Both the position numbers and the translations under genes were made by a program. A DNA stretch of 64,000 bases. It comes from Enterocola sp045611845 (lineage in GTDB: Bacteria > Bacteroidota > Bacteroidia > Bacteroidales > Paludibacteraceae). The DNA lies in contig JAZKXZ010000007.1 of assembly GCA_045611845.1 (NCBI GenBank), forward strand, positions 5,638 through 69,637. The letters run 5' to 3'. Of the stretch, positions 34,792 through 43,654 are shown in pieces; within the stretch, counting starts at the first letter, position 1; every line of letters starts with the position of its first letter. Under the pieces are notes generated by a model. The model was not told the DNA's origin, ran no database searches, and worked only from the letters and a program-made list of their open reading frames with translations.

Positions 34792-37557
34792 TTGAAAAAA
34801 ATCATCATAATAATCAGCATTGCGGTACTTGCCCTTGGTTGTGCCATTTGGGGTATTGTATCATTAAAATCAAACACAATATCTAAGCAAACCGACATTT
34901 ATAGCAGTTTTCCAGAAGTTCCAGTAAGTATTCTTCAGATAAACAACCTAGAAGGACTTACCAAAGCATTGCTTTACAACAACAATTATTGGCAAGACCT
35001 CAGCCACATAGAAGAACTTAAAACACTAAACACTATATTTACACTTGTAGATTCGCTTAAAGAAGAAAATACCGACATTAGCAGTGTGCTTAAAAGTAGA
35101 AAAGTGGTTTTAAGTACATACACAGAAGGCAAGCACCTATGGAGTGCACAAGTGTCAAACAACGAGCAACTTGCCATCACTTCAATGCTCTCAAAACACC
35201 TTTCAAATAAATTATATTTTGCTTATCCAGGCGACATTCTTCTTATCTCCGACGACAAATCGTTGGTAGAAAAAGCTGTTATCAAAACTTCGTCTGAAAA
35301 TTCATTAATGGATAATGAAGAAGGTTTTATTAGGATTAAAAACTCTGCTGGCGAAGGAGCATTAGCAAACTGGTTTGTAAATATACAATCATTTCAAAAT
35401 ACTCTAAATGAGTCTTTTAAAGAAGAATTTAATCTAGACGATATAAACCACTACGCACGTTGGTGTGCATTCGACCTTGAAGTGCTTGAAGACAAACTTG
35501 TGGTAAACGGTTTTGCCGAAGGCGGTGGCGAGCAAGACTTTTTGAGCCTTTTCACAGCTCAAGAATACACATTAAACACGCTTACCAGTCGCATGCCATA
35601 CAACACCTATTTCTTTAAGCATTATGCGCTTTCAGATATCGACGAATACACCCAAGCGGTAGATAGTTTTACAAACAAACACGATTTAGGCTACAATGCA
35701 TACGGAAATCTTGTTTCGTTAGAAACTAATACAGGCGAGAATCCACTACTGTTTTTCCGTCAGTTTTTCGATGGCGAAATAGCATACGGACGCACACCAA
35801 TAAACGAATTTGTAATTGTAAAACTTTTCTCAGCAAACGAAGCTGCTGAAAAGCTAAACTATATGGTAAACGACAAAGACAGCGAAGCTAAACTCATAAA
35901 AAAGAATGGTTTAGACATTTATCATTTCAACCAAAATGGCTTTGCAGCATCTGTTTTTGGCAAACAATTTTTGCTTAAAGACGAATATATGACCATTGTG
36001 GACAATAAACTTATTATTGCTCCGTCTATAAATTTCTTAACCTATATTGCTTCGCGCAACGCCAACACTCAAACTCTGCAATGCGCTCCAAACTTTAGAG
36101 ACGCAAACAGAACACTTCTGAGCATTGCAAACCTTTCTTTTTACATTAATATTCCATACGTGATACGTAATGCAAAGGAGTTTTTCTCAGAAGAATTTGT
36201 AACAGAAATTAAGAAAAACGAAAACCTTTGGAAAAACTTCTCTACCTTCTGCCTTCAAGCAGAAAACACCCCTAACGGCAACACATATCAACACTTTTTC
36301 CTTCAGTATGATAGAATTTCTGTGCAAACGAGTGGAGAACCAAGCTCGCTTGAGTTATCCCGACGTGTTGATGACCGTCAGGGAATAGTGCAGCCAGAAA
36401 TCACGAACGAAGTGAGTAATGTTAAGAGTGAGGAGTTGGTTAAGATTGAGGAGTTAACAACAAAAAAAGAAGAAAAAGTAGATAAAGAAGAGAAAACTCT
36501 TAACTTAATTTGTACTCCAACTTGGAGTGTTAATCTCGACGCTCCAGCAGTTATCAATCCGCAGATAGTGAAAAACCACTACAACGGTGAGGATGAGATA
36601 TTTATCCAAGACGAAAACAACCAATTTTACCTAATTTCAAACAGCGGAAAGATACTTTGGAAGAAATCTATCGACGGCACTATAATTGGAAACGTTCACC
36701 AAGTGGATATGCTTAAAAACAACAAACTACAAATGGCGTTCGTGACCGAAAACAAACTTTATATAGTGGATAGAAACGGCAACAACCTAAAAGGTTACCC
36801 AAAAACATTGTCTAAAAAAGCAATCGTGGGGCTTAGCGTGTTCGACTACGATAAAAACAAAAACTATCGTTTTATGATCCCTACTGCCGACGCAGATATT
36901 TTGCTACTTAATATGCAAGGCGAAGTGCCATCAGATTGGAACTATTCTGGCACTGCCAACATTACTACCCCACTTCAATATTTCAACGTTAAAGGCAAAG
37001 ATTATATAGTTACAGCCGACAAAGAAAAAGCCGTTATCGTAAACCGTAAAGGCGAAAAAAGAGTTTCTCCAAAAGGAAATACAAAAGGTATAGAAACAGC
37101 ATTTTATGCAGATGCAGTGGGCAATCAAGATAGATTTATTGCCGCAGGCGAAAAGGGCAAAATCCTATTTATTTACATAAATGGCCAAGTACAAGAGCAG
37201 CAAATTAAGAATTTTGAAAAGAATTTCGACTTTGCCAGCTACAAAGGCAGAGCAGGAAATTATTATATATTCTACGACAAAAACGGATTTGAAGCATACG
37301 ACAAAGACTTTAAAATTTACCTAAGAGACAATAGTATTTCTGGCGGAGAACGCCCTGTAATGCTTGCTTTAGGAAGTAAACTTGCCACATTCGACACCAA
37401 AACAAGCACTTGGGTGCTTCACAATCTTGTAAACTATCGCAAAGCATATGCTCGATATAGCGCAAGTTCGTCTTTAGGCTATTTTGGCACCGTTAAACCA
37501 TACAAAGAAGATTGTTTAATCACAACCGACGGAAAAAGAATAATCTTGTATAAGTAA
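34792..37557 (+). CDS. DUF3352-like membrane-anchored protein with C-terminal propeller
   Basis: The 921-aa protein starts at a TTG supported by the membrane anchor it reveals (KKIIIIISIAVLALGCAIWGIVSL); there is no Met nearby downstream. Residues 30 to about 530 resemble DUF3352 proteins of Bacteroidetes (function unknown). Residues about 600-920 contain propeller-like repeats (EIFIQDENNQFYLISNSGKILWKK, KLYIVDRNGNNLKGYP, GEVPSDWNYSG). Between the two, residues 511-543 (VQTSGEPSSLELSRR... to NEVSN) are encoded by a copy of the dispersed 100-bp repeat, and the following VKSEELVKIEELTTKKEEK is encoded by degenerate heptamers. The domain borders appear intact, so the insert acts as a linker. It is probably inner-membrane anchored and periplasmic. 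The family call is moderate. Confidence 0.7.
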   Translation: MKKIIIIISIAVLALGCAIWGIVSLKSNTISKQTDIYSSFPEVPVSILQINNLEGLTKALLYNNNYWQDLSHIEELKTLNTIFTLVDSLKEENTDISSVLKSRKVVLSTYTEGKHLWSAQVSNNEQLAITSMLSKHLSNKLYFAYPGDILLISDDKSLVEKAVIKTSSENSLMDNEEGFIRIKNSAGEGALANWFVNIQSFQNTLNESFKEEFNLDDINHYARWCAFDLEVLEDKLVVNGFAEGGGEQDFLSLFTAQEYTLNTLTSRMPYNTYFFKHYALSDIDEYTQAVDSFTNKHDLGYNAYGNLVSLETNTGENPLLFFRQFFDGEIAYGRTPINEFVIVKLFSANEAAEKLNYMVNDKDSEAKLIKKNGLDIYHFNQNGFAASVFGKQFLLKDEYMTIVDNKLIIAPSINFLTYIASRNANTQTLQCAPNFRDANRTLLSIANLSFYINIPYVIRNAKEFFSEEFVTEIKKNENLWKNFSTFCLQAENTPNGNTYQHFFLQYDRISVQTSGEPSSLELSRRVDDRQGIVQPEITNEVSNVKSEELVKIEELTTKKEEKVDKEEKTLNLICTPTWSVNLDAPAVINPQIVKNHYNGEDEIFIQDENNQFYLISNSGKILWKKSIDGTIIGNVHQVDMLKNNKLQMAFVTENKLYIVDRNGNNLKGYPKTLSKKAIVGLSVFDYDKNKNYRFMIPTADADILLLNMQGEVPSDWNYSGTANITTPLQYFNVKGKDYIVTADKEKAVIVNRKGEKRVSPKGNTKGIETAFYADAVGNQDRFIAAGEKGKILFIYINGQVQEQQIKNFEKNFDFASYKGRAGNYYIFYDKNGFEAYDKDFKIYLRDNSISGGERPVMLALGSKLATFDTKTSTWVLHNLVNYRKAYARYSASSSLGYFGTVKPYKEDCLITTDGKRIILYK
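36321..36420 (+). repeat. Dispersed 100-bp repeat, in-frame copy inside the DUF3352-like gene
   Basis: TGTGCAAACGAG to GTGAGTAAT matches 50005-50104 at 92 of 100 positions with no gaps. It contains an inverted pair, TCCCGACG / CGTCAGGGA. It is read through in frame and followed by degenerate heptamer units. Confidence 0.9.
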
Positions 37558-37572
37558 TCAAATTATTTTTAT

Positions 37573-37580
37573 TATTTTTG
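37573..37580 (+). promoter_or_regulatory. -7 box of purL
   Basis: TATTTTTG matches TAnnTTTG, 24 nt before the purL ATG. Confidence 0.55.
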
Positions 37581-37604
37581 TGCCTTGAATAATTTATATA
37601 TATC

Positions 37605-40600
37605 ATGATAGTATTTTTTAAGACTCCTGCCAATACTATTTTGGCTGTAGATACAGAAATGAATTTCAGTGCAGAAGACGCAAATAAACTATGTTGGTTA
37701 TTTGACAATGCAGAAATTCTTAGCGAGACAGAAATTAGTGGCGAATTCATTGGTCCACGCCGTGAAATGATTACTCCTTGGAGTACCAATGCTGTGGAAA
37801 TCACCCAAAACATGGGTTTAACAGGCATTAAACGTATCGAGGAATATTACGCAAACACAGGCGACAGCAGCTTCGACCCTATGTTGCAACGCAAATATTC
37901 TGGCCTAGACCAAGAATTATTTACCATCAACAAACAACCAGAACCTATCGTTTACATTGAAGACATTGTTTCTTACAATGAGCAAGAAGGTCTTGCATTA
38001 AACGAAGACGAAATAGCTTACCTAAACGGCATAGCAGAAAAACTTGGCAGAAAACTTACAGACAGTGAGGTATTTGGTTTCTCTCAAGTAAACTCAGAAC
38101 ACTGCCGTCACAAAATCTTCAACGGTCTTTACGTGATAGACGGAGAAGAAAAAGAACTATCATTATTTAAATTAATCAAGAAAACATCAGAAGAAAATCC
38201 AAACCGCTTGGTGTCTGCATATAAAGATAATGTGGCATTCAACGAAGGTCCAAAAATTCAACAATTTGCTCCAAAAAGCGGTGACAAACCAGATTTCTTC
38301 GAAATTACAGATATAGATTCAGTTATTTCTTTAAAAGCTGAAACACACAACTTCCCTACCACAGTAGAACCATTCAACGGTGCTGCTACTGGTACTGGTG
38401 GTGAAATTCGTGACCGTTTAGGCGGAGGTAAAGCATCTCTTCCTATTGCAGGTACAGCTGTTTATATGACTTCTTACCCACGCCTTGAAGCAGGCAAATC
38501 TTGGGAAGAAAACATTAAAGAACGTAACTGGTTATACCAAACTCCAGAACAAATCCTTATCAAAGCATCAAACGGTGCTTCAGACTTCGGTAATAAATTT
38601 GGTCAACCACTTATCTGCGGTTCTCTTCTTTGCTTCGAGCACGAAGAAAACAACAAACAATATGGTTTCGACAAAGTTATCATGCTTGCAGGTGGTGTAG
38701 GTTTCGGTACCAAACGCGACGCTCTAAAAGGCGAACCAGAACCAGGAGAAAAAGTAGTAGTTATAGGTGGTGACAACTATCGCATCGGTATGGGCGGTGG
38801 TGCAGTTTCTTCTGTTGATACTGGTCTTTACGCTAACGCTATTGAGCTAAACGCAGTACAACGTGCCAACCCAGAAATGCAAAAACGTGCTGCTAACGTT
38901 ATTAGAACACTAGCAGAAAGTTCAAATAACCCTATCGTTTCTATCCACGACCACGGTGCAGGCGGTCACTTAAACTGCTTGTCAGAACTTGTTGAATCTA
39001 CCGGTGGTAAGATAGATATGAGCAAACTACCTATTGGCGACCCTACCCTTTCTGCAAAAGAAATTATTGGTAACGAGAGTCAAGAACGTATGGGTCTTCT
39101 TATGAAAGAAGAAGATTTAGAACTTGTAAAACGCATTGCAGACCGCGAACGTGCACCTATGTATGTAGTAGGTGAAACTACTGGCGATATGAACTTTGTG
39201 TTTGAACAAGCAGACGGTGAAAAACCTATCAACCTACGCTTAGACTACATGATTGGTAAACCACCAAGAACTGTTATCACAGACAACACTGTAAACGAAA
39301 CATACGAAAATGCAAGTACAAATGCAGACAAGATAGAAGAATATCTTAAAAATGTACTTAGCATGGAACACGTGGCTTGTAAAGACTGGTTAACAAACAA
39401 AGTTGACCGTTCTGTAACAGGTAAAATTGCACGCCAACAATGTGCTGGTGAACTTCAACTTCCACTTAACGACTGCGGTGTAGTAGCACTAGACTATCGT
39501 GGAAAAGAAGGTATCGCTACCTCAATTGGTCACGCACCTATCGCAGCACTTTCAGACCCAGCTGCAGGTTCAGTTCTAGCTATTGCAGAATCTTTAACAA
39601 ACATTGTTTGGGCTCCTCTAAACGATGGTATTAAAGGTGTATCTCTATCTGCAAACTGGATGTGGCCTTGTAAAAACGAAGGTGAAGACGCACGTCTTTA
39701 CAAAGCAGTTGAGGCATGTAGCGATTTCGCTTGCGAACTTGGCATTAACATCCCAACAGGTAAAGACTCACTTTCAATGACCCAAAAATATGGCGATAAG
39801 AAAGTATTCTCTCCAGGTACAGTAATTATCTCTGCAGGTGCAGGTGTTAGCGACGTGAAAAAAGTGGTTTCTCCAGTGGTTGTAAACGACAAACGTAGCA
39901 ACATTTATTATATCGACTTCTCATTCTGCAACCTAGAACTAGGTGGTTCAGTTCTATACCAAACACTTAATAAAGTAGGTAGCACTGTTCCAACTGTGAA
40001 AAATGCAGAATACTTTGCAGACGCATTCAACTGTGTTCAAGATATGATCAACAACGGTTGGGTAATGGCAGGTCACGATATTTCAGAAGGTGGTATCATC
40101 ACTGCCCTACTAGAAATGTGCTTCGCAAACACTAAAGGTGGTTTAAATATCAACTTCAGCGGTCTTGCAGAAAAAGATTTAATCAAACTTCTATTTGCAG
40201 AAAACCCTGGCGTATTTATCCAAACCAGAAACCAAGAAGACGTAGAAAAATATCTTGAAGCAAATGGTATTGGTTTCGCTAAGATTGGTTATCCAATTGA
40301 AGAACGCGTTATCAACGTAATTGCAGACCAAGACAACATTAGCATCAACATCGACGAAATGCGTGATATTTGGTATCGTCCTTCATACCTACTAGACCGC
40401 AAACAAAGTGGTGAACAATGCGCTAAAGAACGTTTCGAAAACTATAAAAACCAAGCATTAGACCTAAATATCCTTTCTTCATTCACTGGTCAACTATCAC
40501 AATTCGACCTTAAAGCACCACACAAACCAAGTGGTATTAAGGCTGCTATCATCCGTGAAAAAGGCACCAACGGTGAACGTGAAATGGCATATTCACTATA

Positions 40601-41282
40601 TCTAGCAGGTTTCGACGTTAAAGACGTTCACATGACAGACCTTGCTTCTGGTCGTGAAACCTTAGAAGACGTAAATATGATTGTATTCTGCGGTGGTTTC
40701 TCAAACTCAGACGTACTTGGTTCAGCTAAAGGTTGGGCAGGCGGCTTCTTATACAACGAAAAAGCGAAAAAAGCCCTAGACAACTTCTATGCTCGCAAAG
40801 ACACCTTAAGTTTAGGTATCTGTAACGGTTGCCAACTTATGGTAGAACTAAATCTTGTAAACCCAGAACACGAAAAACGCACTCGTATGCTACACAACAA
40901 CTCTCACAAGTTTGAATCAAACTTCGTGGGCTTAACCATTCCAGAAAACAACTCTGTAATGTTTGGTAGCTTATCTGGTAGCCGTCTTGGTATTTGGGTG
41001 GCTCACGGTGAAGGTAAATTCTCACTTCCAATGGGCGAAGAAAATTACAATATCATTGCTAAATATACACACGCAGGATACCCTGCAAACCCTAACGGTT
41101 CAGACTTCAACGTAGCAGGTATCTGCTCAGCAGACGGTCGTCACCTAGCAATGATGCCTCACTTGGAACGTGCAATCTTCCCATGGCAATGGGCGCACTA
41201 CCCAGCTGGTCGTCAAGACGAAATTACTCCATGGGTGGAAGCGTTTGTAAATGCGTTCAATTGGATTAAAGAGAACAAATAG
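37605..41282 (+). CDS. purL: Phosphoribosylformylglycinamidine synthase (single-chain PurL)
   Basis: This enzyme performs the fourth step of purine synthesis, converting FGAR, glutamine and ATP to FGAM in the cytoplasm. The 1225-aa length fits the large single-chain type that joins the PurS-like, synthetase and glutaminase parts. Seen in order: an N-terminal region, SQVNSEHCRHKIF (about 165-180), the glycine-rich synthetase loops TGTGGEIRDRLGGGKAS and HDHGAGGHLNCLSELVE, and a C-terminal class I glutaminase with the nucleophile in GICNGCQLM and catalytic MPHLERAIFPWQW. It has its own -7 box. Its TAG stop is followed directly by a TTAGGAG array. Confidence 0.97.
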   Translation: MIVFFKTPANTILAVDTEMNFSAEDANKLCWLFDNAEILSETEISGEFIGPRREMITPWSTNAVEITQNMGLTGIKRIEEYYANTGDSSFDPMLQRKYSGLDQELFTINKQPEPIVYIEDIVSYNEQEGLALNEDEIAYLNGIAEKLGRKLTDSEVFGFSQVNSEHCRHKIFNGLYVIDGEEKELSLFKLIKKTSEENPNRLVSAYKDNVAFNEGPKIQQFAPKSGDKPDFFEITDIDSVISLKAETHNFPTTVEPFNGAATGTGGEIRDRLGGGKASLPIAGTAVYMTSYPRLEAGKSWEENIKERNWLYQTPEQILIKASNGASDFGNKFGQPLICGSLLCFEHEENNKQYGFDKVIMLAGGVGFGTKRDALKGEPEPGEKVVVIGGDNYRIGMGGGAVSSVDTGLYANAIELNAVQRANPEMQKRAANVIRTLAESSNNPIVSIHDHGAGGHLNCLSELVESTGGKIDMSKLPIGDPTLSAKEIIGNESQERMGLLMKEEDLELVKRIADRERAPMYVVGETTGDMNFVFEQADGEKPINLRLDYMIGKPPRTVITDNTVNETYENASTNADKIEEYLKNVLSMEHVACKDWLTNKVDRSVTGKIARQQCAGELQLPLNDCGVVALDYRGKEGIATSIGHAPIAALSDPAAGSVLAIAESLTNIVWAPLNDGIKGVSLSANWMWPCKNEGEDARLYKAVEACSDFACELGINIPTGKDSLSMTQKYGDKKVFSPGTVIISAGAGVSDVKKVVSPVVVNDKRSNIYYIDFSFCNLELGGSVLYQTLNKVGSTVPTVKNAEYFADAFNCVQDMINNGWVMAGHDISEGGIITALLEMCFANTKGGLNINFSGLAEKDLIKLLFAENPGVFIQTRNQEDVEKYLEANGIGFAKIGYPIEERVINVIADQDNISINIDEMRDIWYRPSYLLDRKQSGEQCAKERFENYKNQALDLNILSSFTGQLSQFDLKAPHKPSGIKAAIIREKGTNGEREMAYSLYLAGFDVKDVHMTDLASGRETLEDVNMIVFCGGFSNSDVLGSAKGWAGGFLYNEKAKKALDNFYARKDTLSLGICNGCQLMVELNLVNPEHEKRTRMLHNNSHKFESNFVGLTIPENNSVMFGSLSGSRLGIWVAHGEGKFSLPMGEENYNIIAKYTHAGYPANPNGSDFNVAGICSADGRHLAMMPHLERAIFPWQWAHYPAGRQDEITPWVEAFVNAFNWIKENK

Positions 41283-41320
41283 TTAGGAGTTAGGAGTTAG
41301 GAGTTAGGAGTTAGGAGTTA
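41283..41320 (+). repeat. Heptamer array (TTAGGAG)x5 + TTA
   Basis: It starts on the base after the purL TAG stop, has the same 38-bp length and sequence as the array at 34731, and ends 14 nt before the chrA ATG. Confidence 0.95.
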
Positions 41321-41334
41321 TAACTCTAACAATT

Positions 41335-41868
41335 ATGTTATTAAAATTATTTATAGCATTTTTTAAAATAGGAGCCTTCACCTTTGGTGGAGGCTATGCT
41401 ATGATACCCATTATCGAAAAAGAGGTAGTGGATAAAAATCATTGGCTAACAAAAGAAGAATTTATCGACATGTTAGCCGTGGTACAAAGCCTCCCTGGCC
41501 CTATCGCTATAAATAGTTCTGTATATGTCGGTTATAAGATAGCCAAATTTTGGGGAGCACTTGCATGCGCACTTGGTGCAGCCCTACCCTCTTTCATTAT
41601 CATTCTATTTGCAGCAATAGTCTTTACAGACATTCAAGACAACCCTACCATAGAAAAAATATTTAAAGGCATCCGCCCAGCAGTGGTGGCACTTATTGTG
41701 GTGCCTGTTATTTTCATGGCAAAAACTGCTAAAATCACTTGGAAAACCGTTTGGATTCCAGTAGCAGTGGCTGTTGTGGTGGCATATCTAGGACTTTCAC
41801 CTGCATACGTAATTATTCTTGCCGCTTTTGGTGGCATTTTATTCTCCCTAACTAGAAAAGACAAATGA
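41335..41868 (+). CDS. chrA: Chromate transporter, single CHR domain (first of pair)
   Basis: The 177-aa membrane protein contains one CHR domain with the family signature FKIGAFTFGGGYAMIPIIEKEVV and SLPGPIAINSSVYVGYKIA, and about five or six membrane segments. Short-chain ChrA proteins work as pairs encoded by adjacent genes, equivalent to the two halves of long-chain ChrA, which exports chromate. The next gene overlaps by 4 nt (ATGA). Many Bacteroidetes carry this pair outside any chromate context, so the natural substrate may be another oxyanion. Confidence 0.9.
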   Translation: MLLKLFIAFFKIGAFTFGGGYAMIPIIEKEVVDKNHWLTKEEFIDMLAVVQSLPGPIAINSSVYVGYKIAKFWGALACALGAALPSFIIILFAAIVFTDIQDNPTIEKIFKGIRPAVVALIVVPVIFMAKTAKITWKTVWIPVAVAVVVAYLGLSPAYVIILAAFGGILFSLTRKDK

Positions 41869-42389
41869 TGACATTTCTAACATTATTTTGGAGTTTCTTG
41901 AAAATCGGAATTTTCGGTTTCGGGGGAGGTTACGCCATATTGGCACTTATAGAACACGAAGTGGTTGATATTCACGGTTGGATGACCACTGCTGAGTTCA
42001 CAGACATTGTAGCTATTTCACAAGCCACACCTGGTCCTATCGCTATAAACTGTGCCACATACGTTGGCTACACAGCCACCGATTCTATTCTTGGTTCAGC
42101 CATCGCCACATTTGCAGTTTGTCTGCCTTCACTTATACTTGCCTCATTAGCAGCACGTTTCATCTACAAATTTAGAGACAACAAATACGTTAGTGCAGCA
42201 TTTAATGGTCTTCGCCCTGCCGTGGTAGGTCTAATTTTAGCTGCAGGCATTTCACTTATAAACCAAGACAACTTCACCGACTACATCAGCGTTATTATCT
42301 TCGCCGTAGTAGCCCTTGCCACATACTTCAAAGCAAACCCAATCATCCTCCTAGTCCTTAGCGGCATAGCGGGGTACCTACTTTATTAG
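41865..42389 (+). CDS. chrA: Chromate transporter, single CHR domain (second of pair)
   Basis: The 174-aa partner of the preceding gene has a second CHR domain (FLKIGIFGFGGGYAILALIEHEVV, SQATPGPIAINCATYVGYTA). Paired short-chain CHR proteins are thought to insert in opposite orientations and form one transporter. The start overlaps the stop of the first gene. A large inverted repeat follows 12 nt after the stop. Confidence 0.9.
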   Translation: MMTFLTLFWSFLKIGIFGFGGGYAILALIEHEVVDIHGWMTTAEFTDIVAISQATPGPIAINCATYVGYTATDSILGSAIATFAVCLPSLILASLAARFIYKFRDNKYVSAAFNGLRPAVVGLILAAGISLINQDNFTDYISVIIFAVVALATYFKANPIILLVLSGIAGYLLY

Positions 42390-42401
42390 TAGTTATTAAT
42401 C

Positions 42402-42458
42402 AGGGTTAACCTTAGGAATAAAAAAGATGCCTGCGGCAAAATTCCTAAGGTTAACCCT
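42402..42458. repeat. Perfect 18-bp inverted repeat with a nested small hairpin
   Basis: AGGGTTAACCTTAGGAAT (42402-42419) and ATTCCTAAGGTTAACCCT (42441-42458) are exact reverse complements. The 21-nt loop contains TGCC-TGC-GGCA, which can form its own hairpin. Weak complementarity extends outwards (TAGTTATTAAT ... ATTAATACTA). No U-tract follows, so it is not a standard terminator; it may be a palindromic repeat element. Confidence 0.85.
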
Positions 42459-42528
42459 AATTAATACTACATAAACTGCAGATTAGTATTATCTAACAAA
42501 AAATTCCTAATAACTAATTATTTTTTAT

Positions 42529-42537
42529 TATCTTTGC
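42529..42537 (+). promoter_or_regulatory. -7 box of nrnA
   Basis: TATCTTTGC matches the consensus, 23 nt before the ATG at 42561. It overlaps a TTG that would extend the reading frame, which argues against that longer start. Confidence 0.65.
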
Positions 42538-42560
42538 TAATTGGATTAATAGGTAAAATT

Positions 42561-43568
42561 ATGATTACAAAAATTATTTTAGAAGAAAAGATTTCTGCGG
42601 TTTTTAAACTGATAAACGCAGCAGAAAACATAGTAATCACAGCCCATAAAGGTCCTGATGGCGATGCTGTGGGCTCATCTCTAGGTCTGTATCATTTCCT
42701 TTATTCACTAGAGAAAAAGGCAACTGTAATTTTACCAGACACTCCTACCGAGTCTTTAAACTGCTTGCCAAGTTTTGATAGTATTTTAAGTCTTGACAAA
42801 AACGAAGATGAAGTAAAACAAATTATTTCTGAATGCGACCTTATCTTCTGTTTAGACTTCAACAAACTTGACAGACTAGGTGCTCTTGCTCCGCTAATTG
42901 AAGGCGTAACATGCCCAAAAATTATGGTAGACCACCACTTAAATTACGACAATTTCACAGACGTGGTTATTTCTCACCCAGAAATTGCATCTACCAGCGA
43001 GCTTGTGTTTAGACTTATTTGCCGCATGGGATATTTCGCCGATATGAACCTTCAAACAGCAGAATGCATCTGTGCTGGTATGCTTACCGACACTGGCGGT
43101 CTGGCTTACAACTCAAATCACCCAGAAATTTATACCATTTTTGCGGAACTTTTAAGAAAAGGAGTTGACAAAGACGCTCTTTACAGAAAACTATTCAACT
43201 GCTATAGTGAATCTCGCATGAGACTTATGGGTTATGTATTGAACGATAAAATGACTATTATCCCAGAAGTTCAAACTGCAATTATAACACTAAGCAAAAA
43301 AGAATTAGAAAAATTCAATTATAAAAAAGGCGACACAGAAGGCTTTGTAAACATGCCACTTTCTATTAGCGGCATTCGTTGTTCTATCTTCTGTAGAGAA
43401 GAAAACGATAGAATTAAAATTTCAATGCGTTCTGTAGGTGATTATTCTGTAAGCGACCTAGCGAGCGAACTATTTGGCGGTGGCGGACACAAAAATGCAG
43501 CAGGCGCAGAATCAACCCTTTCACTAGAAAAAACAGTAGAAAAAATAATAGAAGGGATTAAGGGATAG
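42561..43568 (+). CDS. nrnA: DHH-family oligoribonuclease / pAp phosphatase (NrnA-like)
   Basis: This bifunctional enzyme degrades RNA oligonucleotides of a few residues and, in many relatives, dephosphorylates 3'-phosphoadenosine 5'-phosphate. The 335-aa protein has the DHH motifs in order: AHKGPDGDAVGSSLG (about 31-45), LDFNKLDR, VDHHLNYDNF and TDTGG, with the C-terminal DHHA1 motif GGGGHKNAAGA near residue 315. Bacteroidetes lack the usual Orn, so an NrnA-type enzyme is expected. I chose ATG 42561 (MITKIILEEK) because the upstream TTG lies in the promoter. Its TAG stop runs directly into a heptamer array. Confidence 0.9.
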   Translation: MITKIILEEKISAVFKLINAAENIVITAHKGPDGDAVGSSLGLYHFLYSLEKKATVILPDTPTESLNCLPSFDSILSLDKNEDEVKQIISECDLIFCLDFNKLDRLGALAPLIEGVTCPKIMVDHHLNYDNFTDVVISHPEIASTSELVFRLICRMGYFADMNLQTAECICAGMLTDTGGLAYNSNHPEIYTIFAELLRKGVDKDALYRKLFNCYSESRMRLMGYVLNDKMTIIPEVQTAIITLSKKELEKFNYKKGDTEGFVNMPLSISGIRCSIFCREENDRIKISMRSVGDYSVSDLASELFGGGGHKNAAGAESTLSLEKTVEKIIEGIKG

Positions 43569-43629
43569 TTAGGAGTTAGGAGTTAGGAGTTAGGAGTTAG
43601 GAGTTAGAAGTGAGGAGTTAGGAGTTAGA
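43569..43629 (+). repeat. Heptamer array, five TTAGGAG plus variant units
   Basis: Five exact TTAGGAG units start right after the nrnA TAG stop. They are followed by TTAGAAG, TGAGGAG, TTAGGAG and a partial unit. This is the longest of the four arrays, and its variants link TTAGGAG to the TGAGAAA type near queH. It ends 25 nt before the next ATG. Confidence 0.95.
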
Positions 43630-43654
43630 ATAAACAAAATATCACGAGCATATC

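Noticed and set aside
41335..42389. chrA pair as sign of a metal-resistance island
   Set aside because: No other resistance or mobility genes are near; base composition and gene spacing look like the surroundings.
42534..42560. TTG start for nrnA
   Set aside because: It lies inside the -7 box; the family begins near MITKIILEEK.
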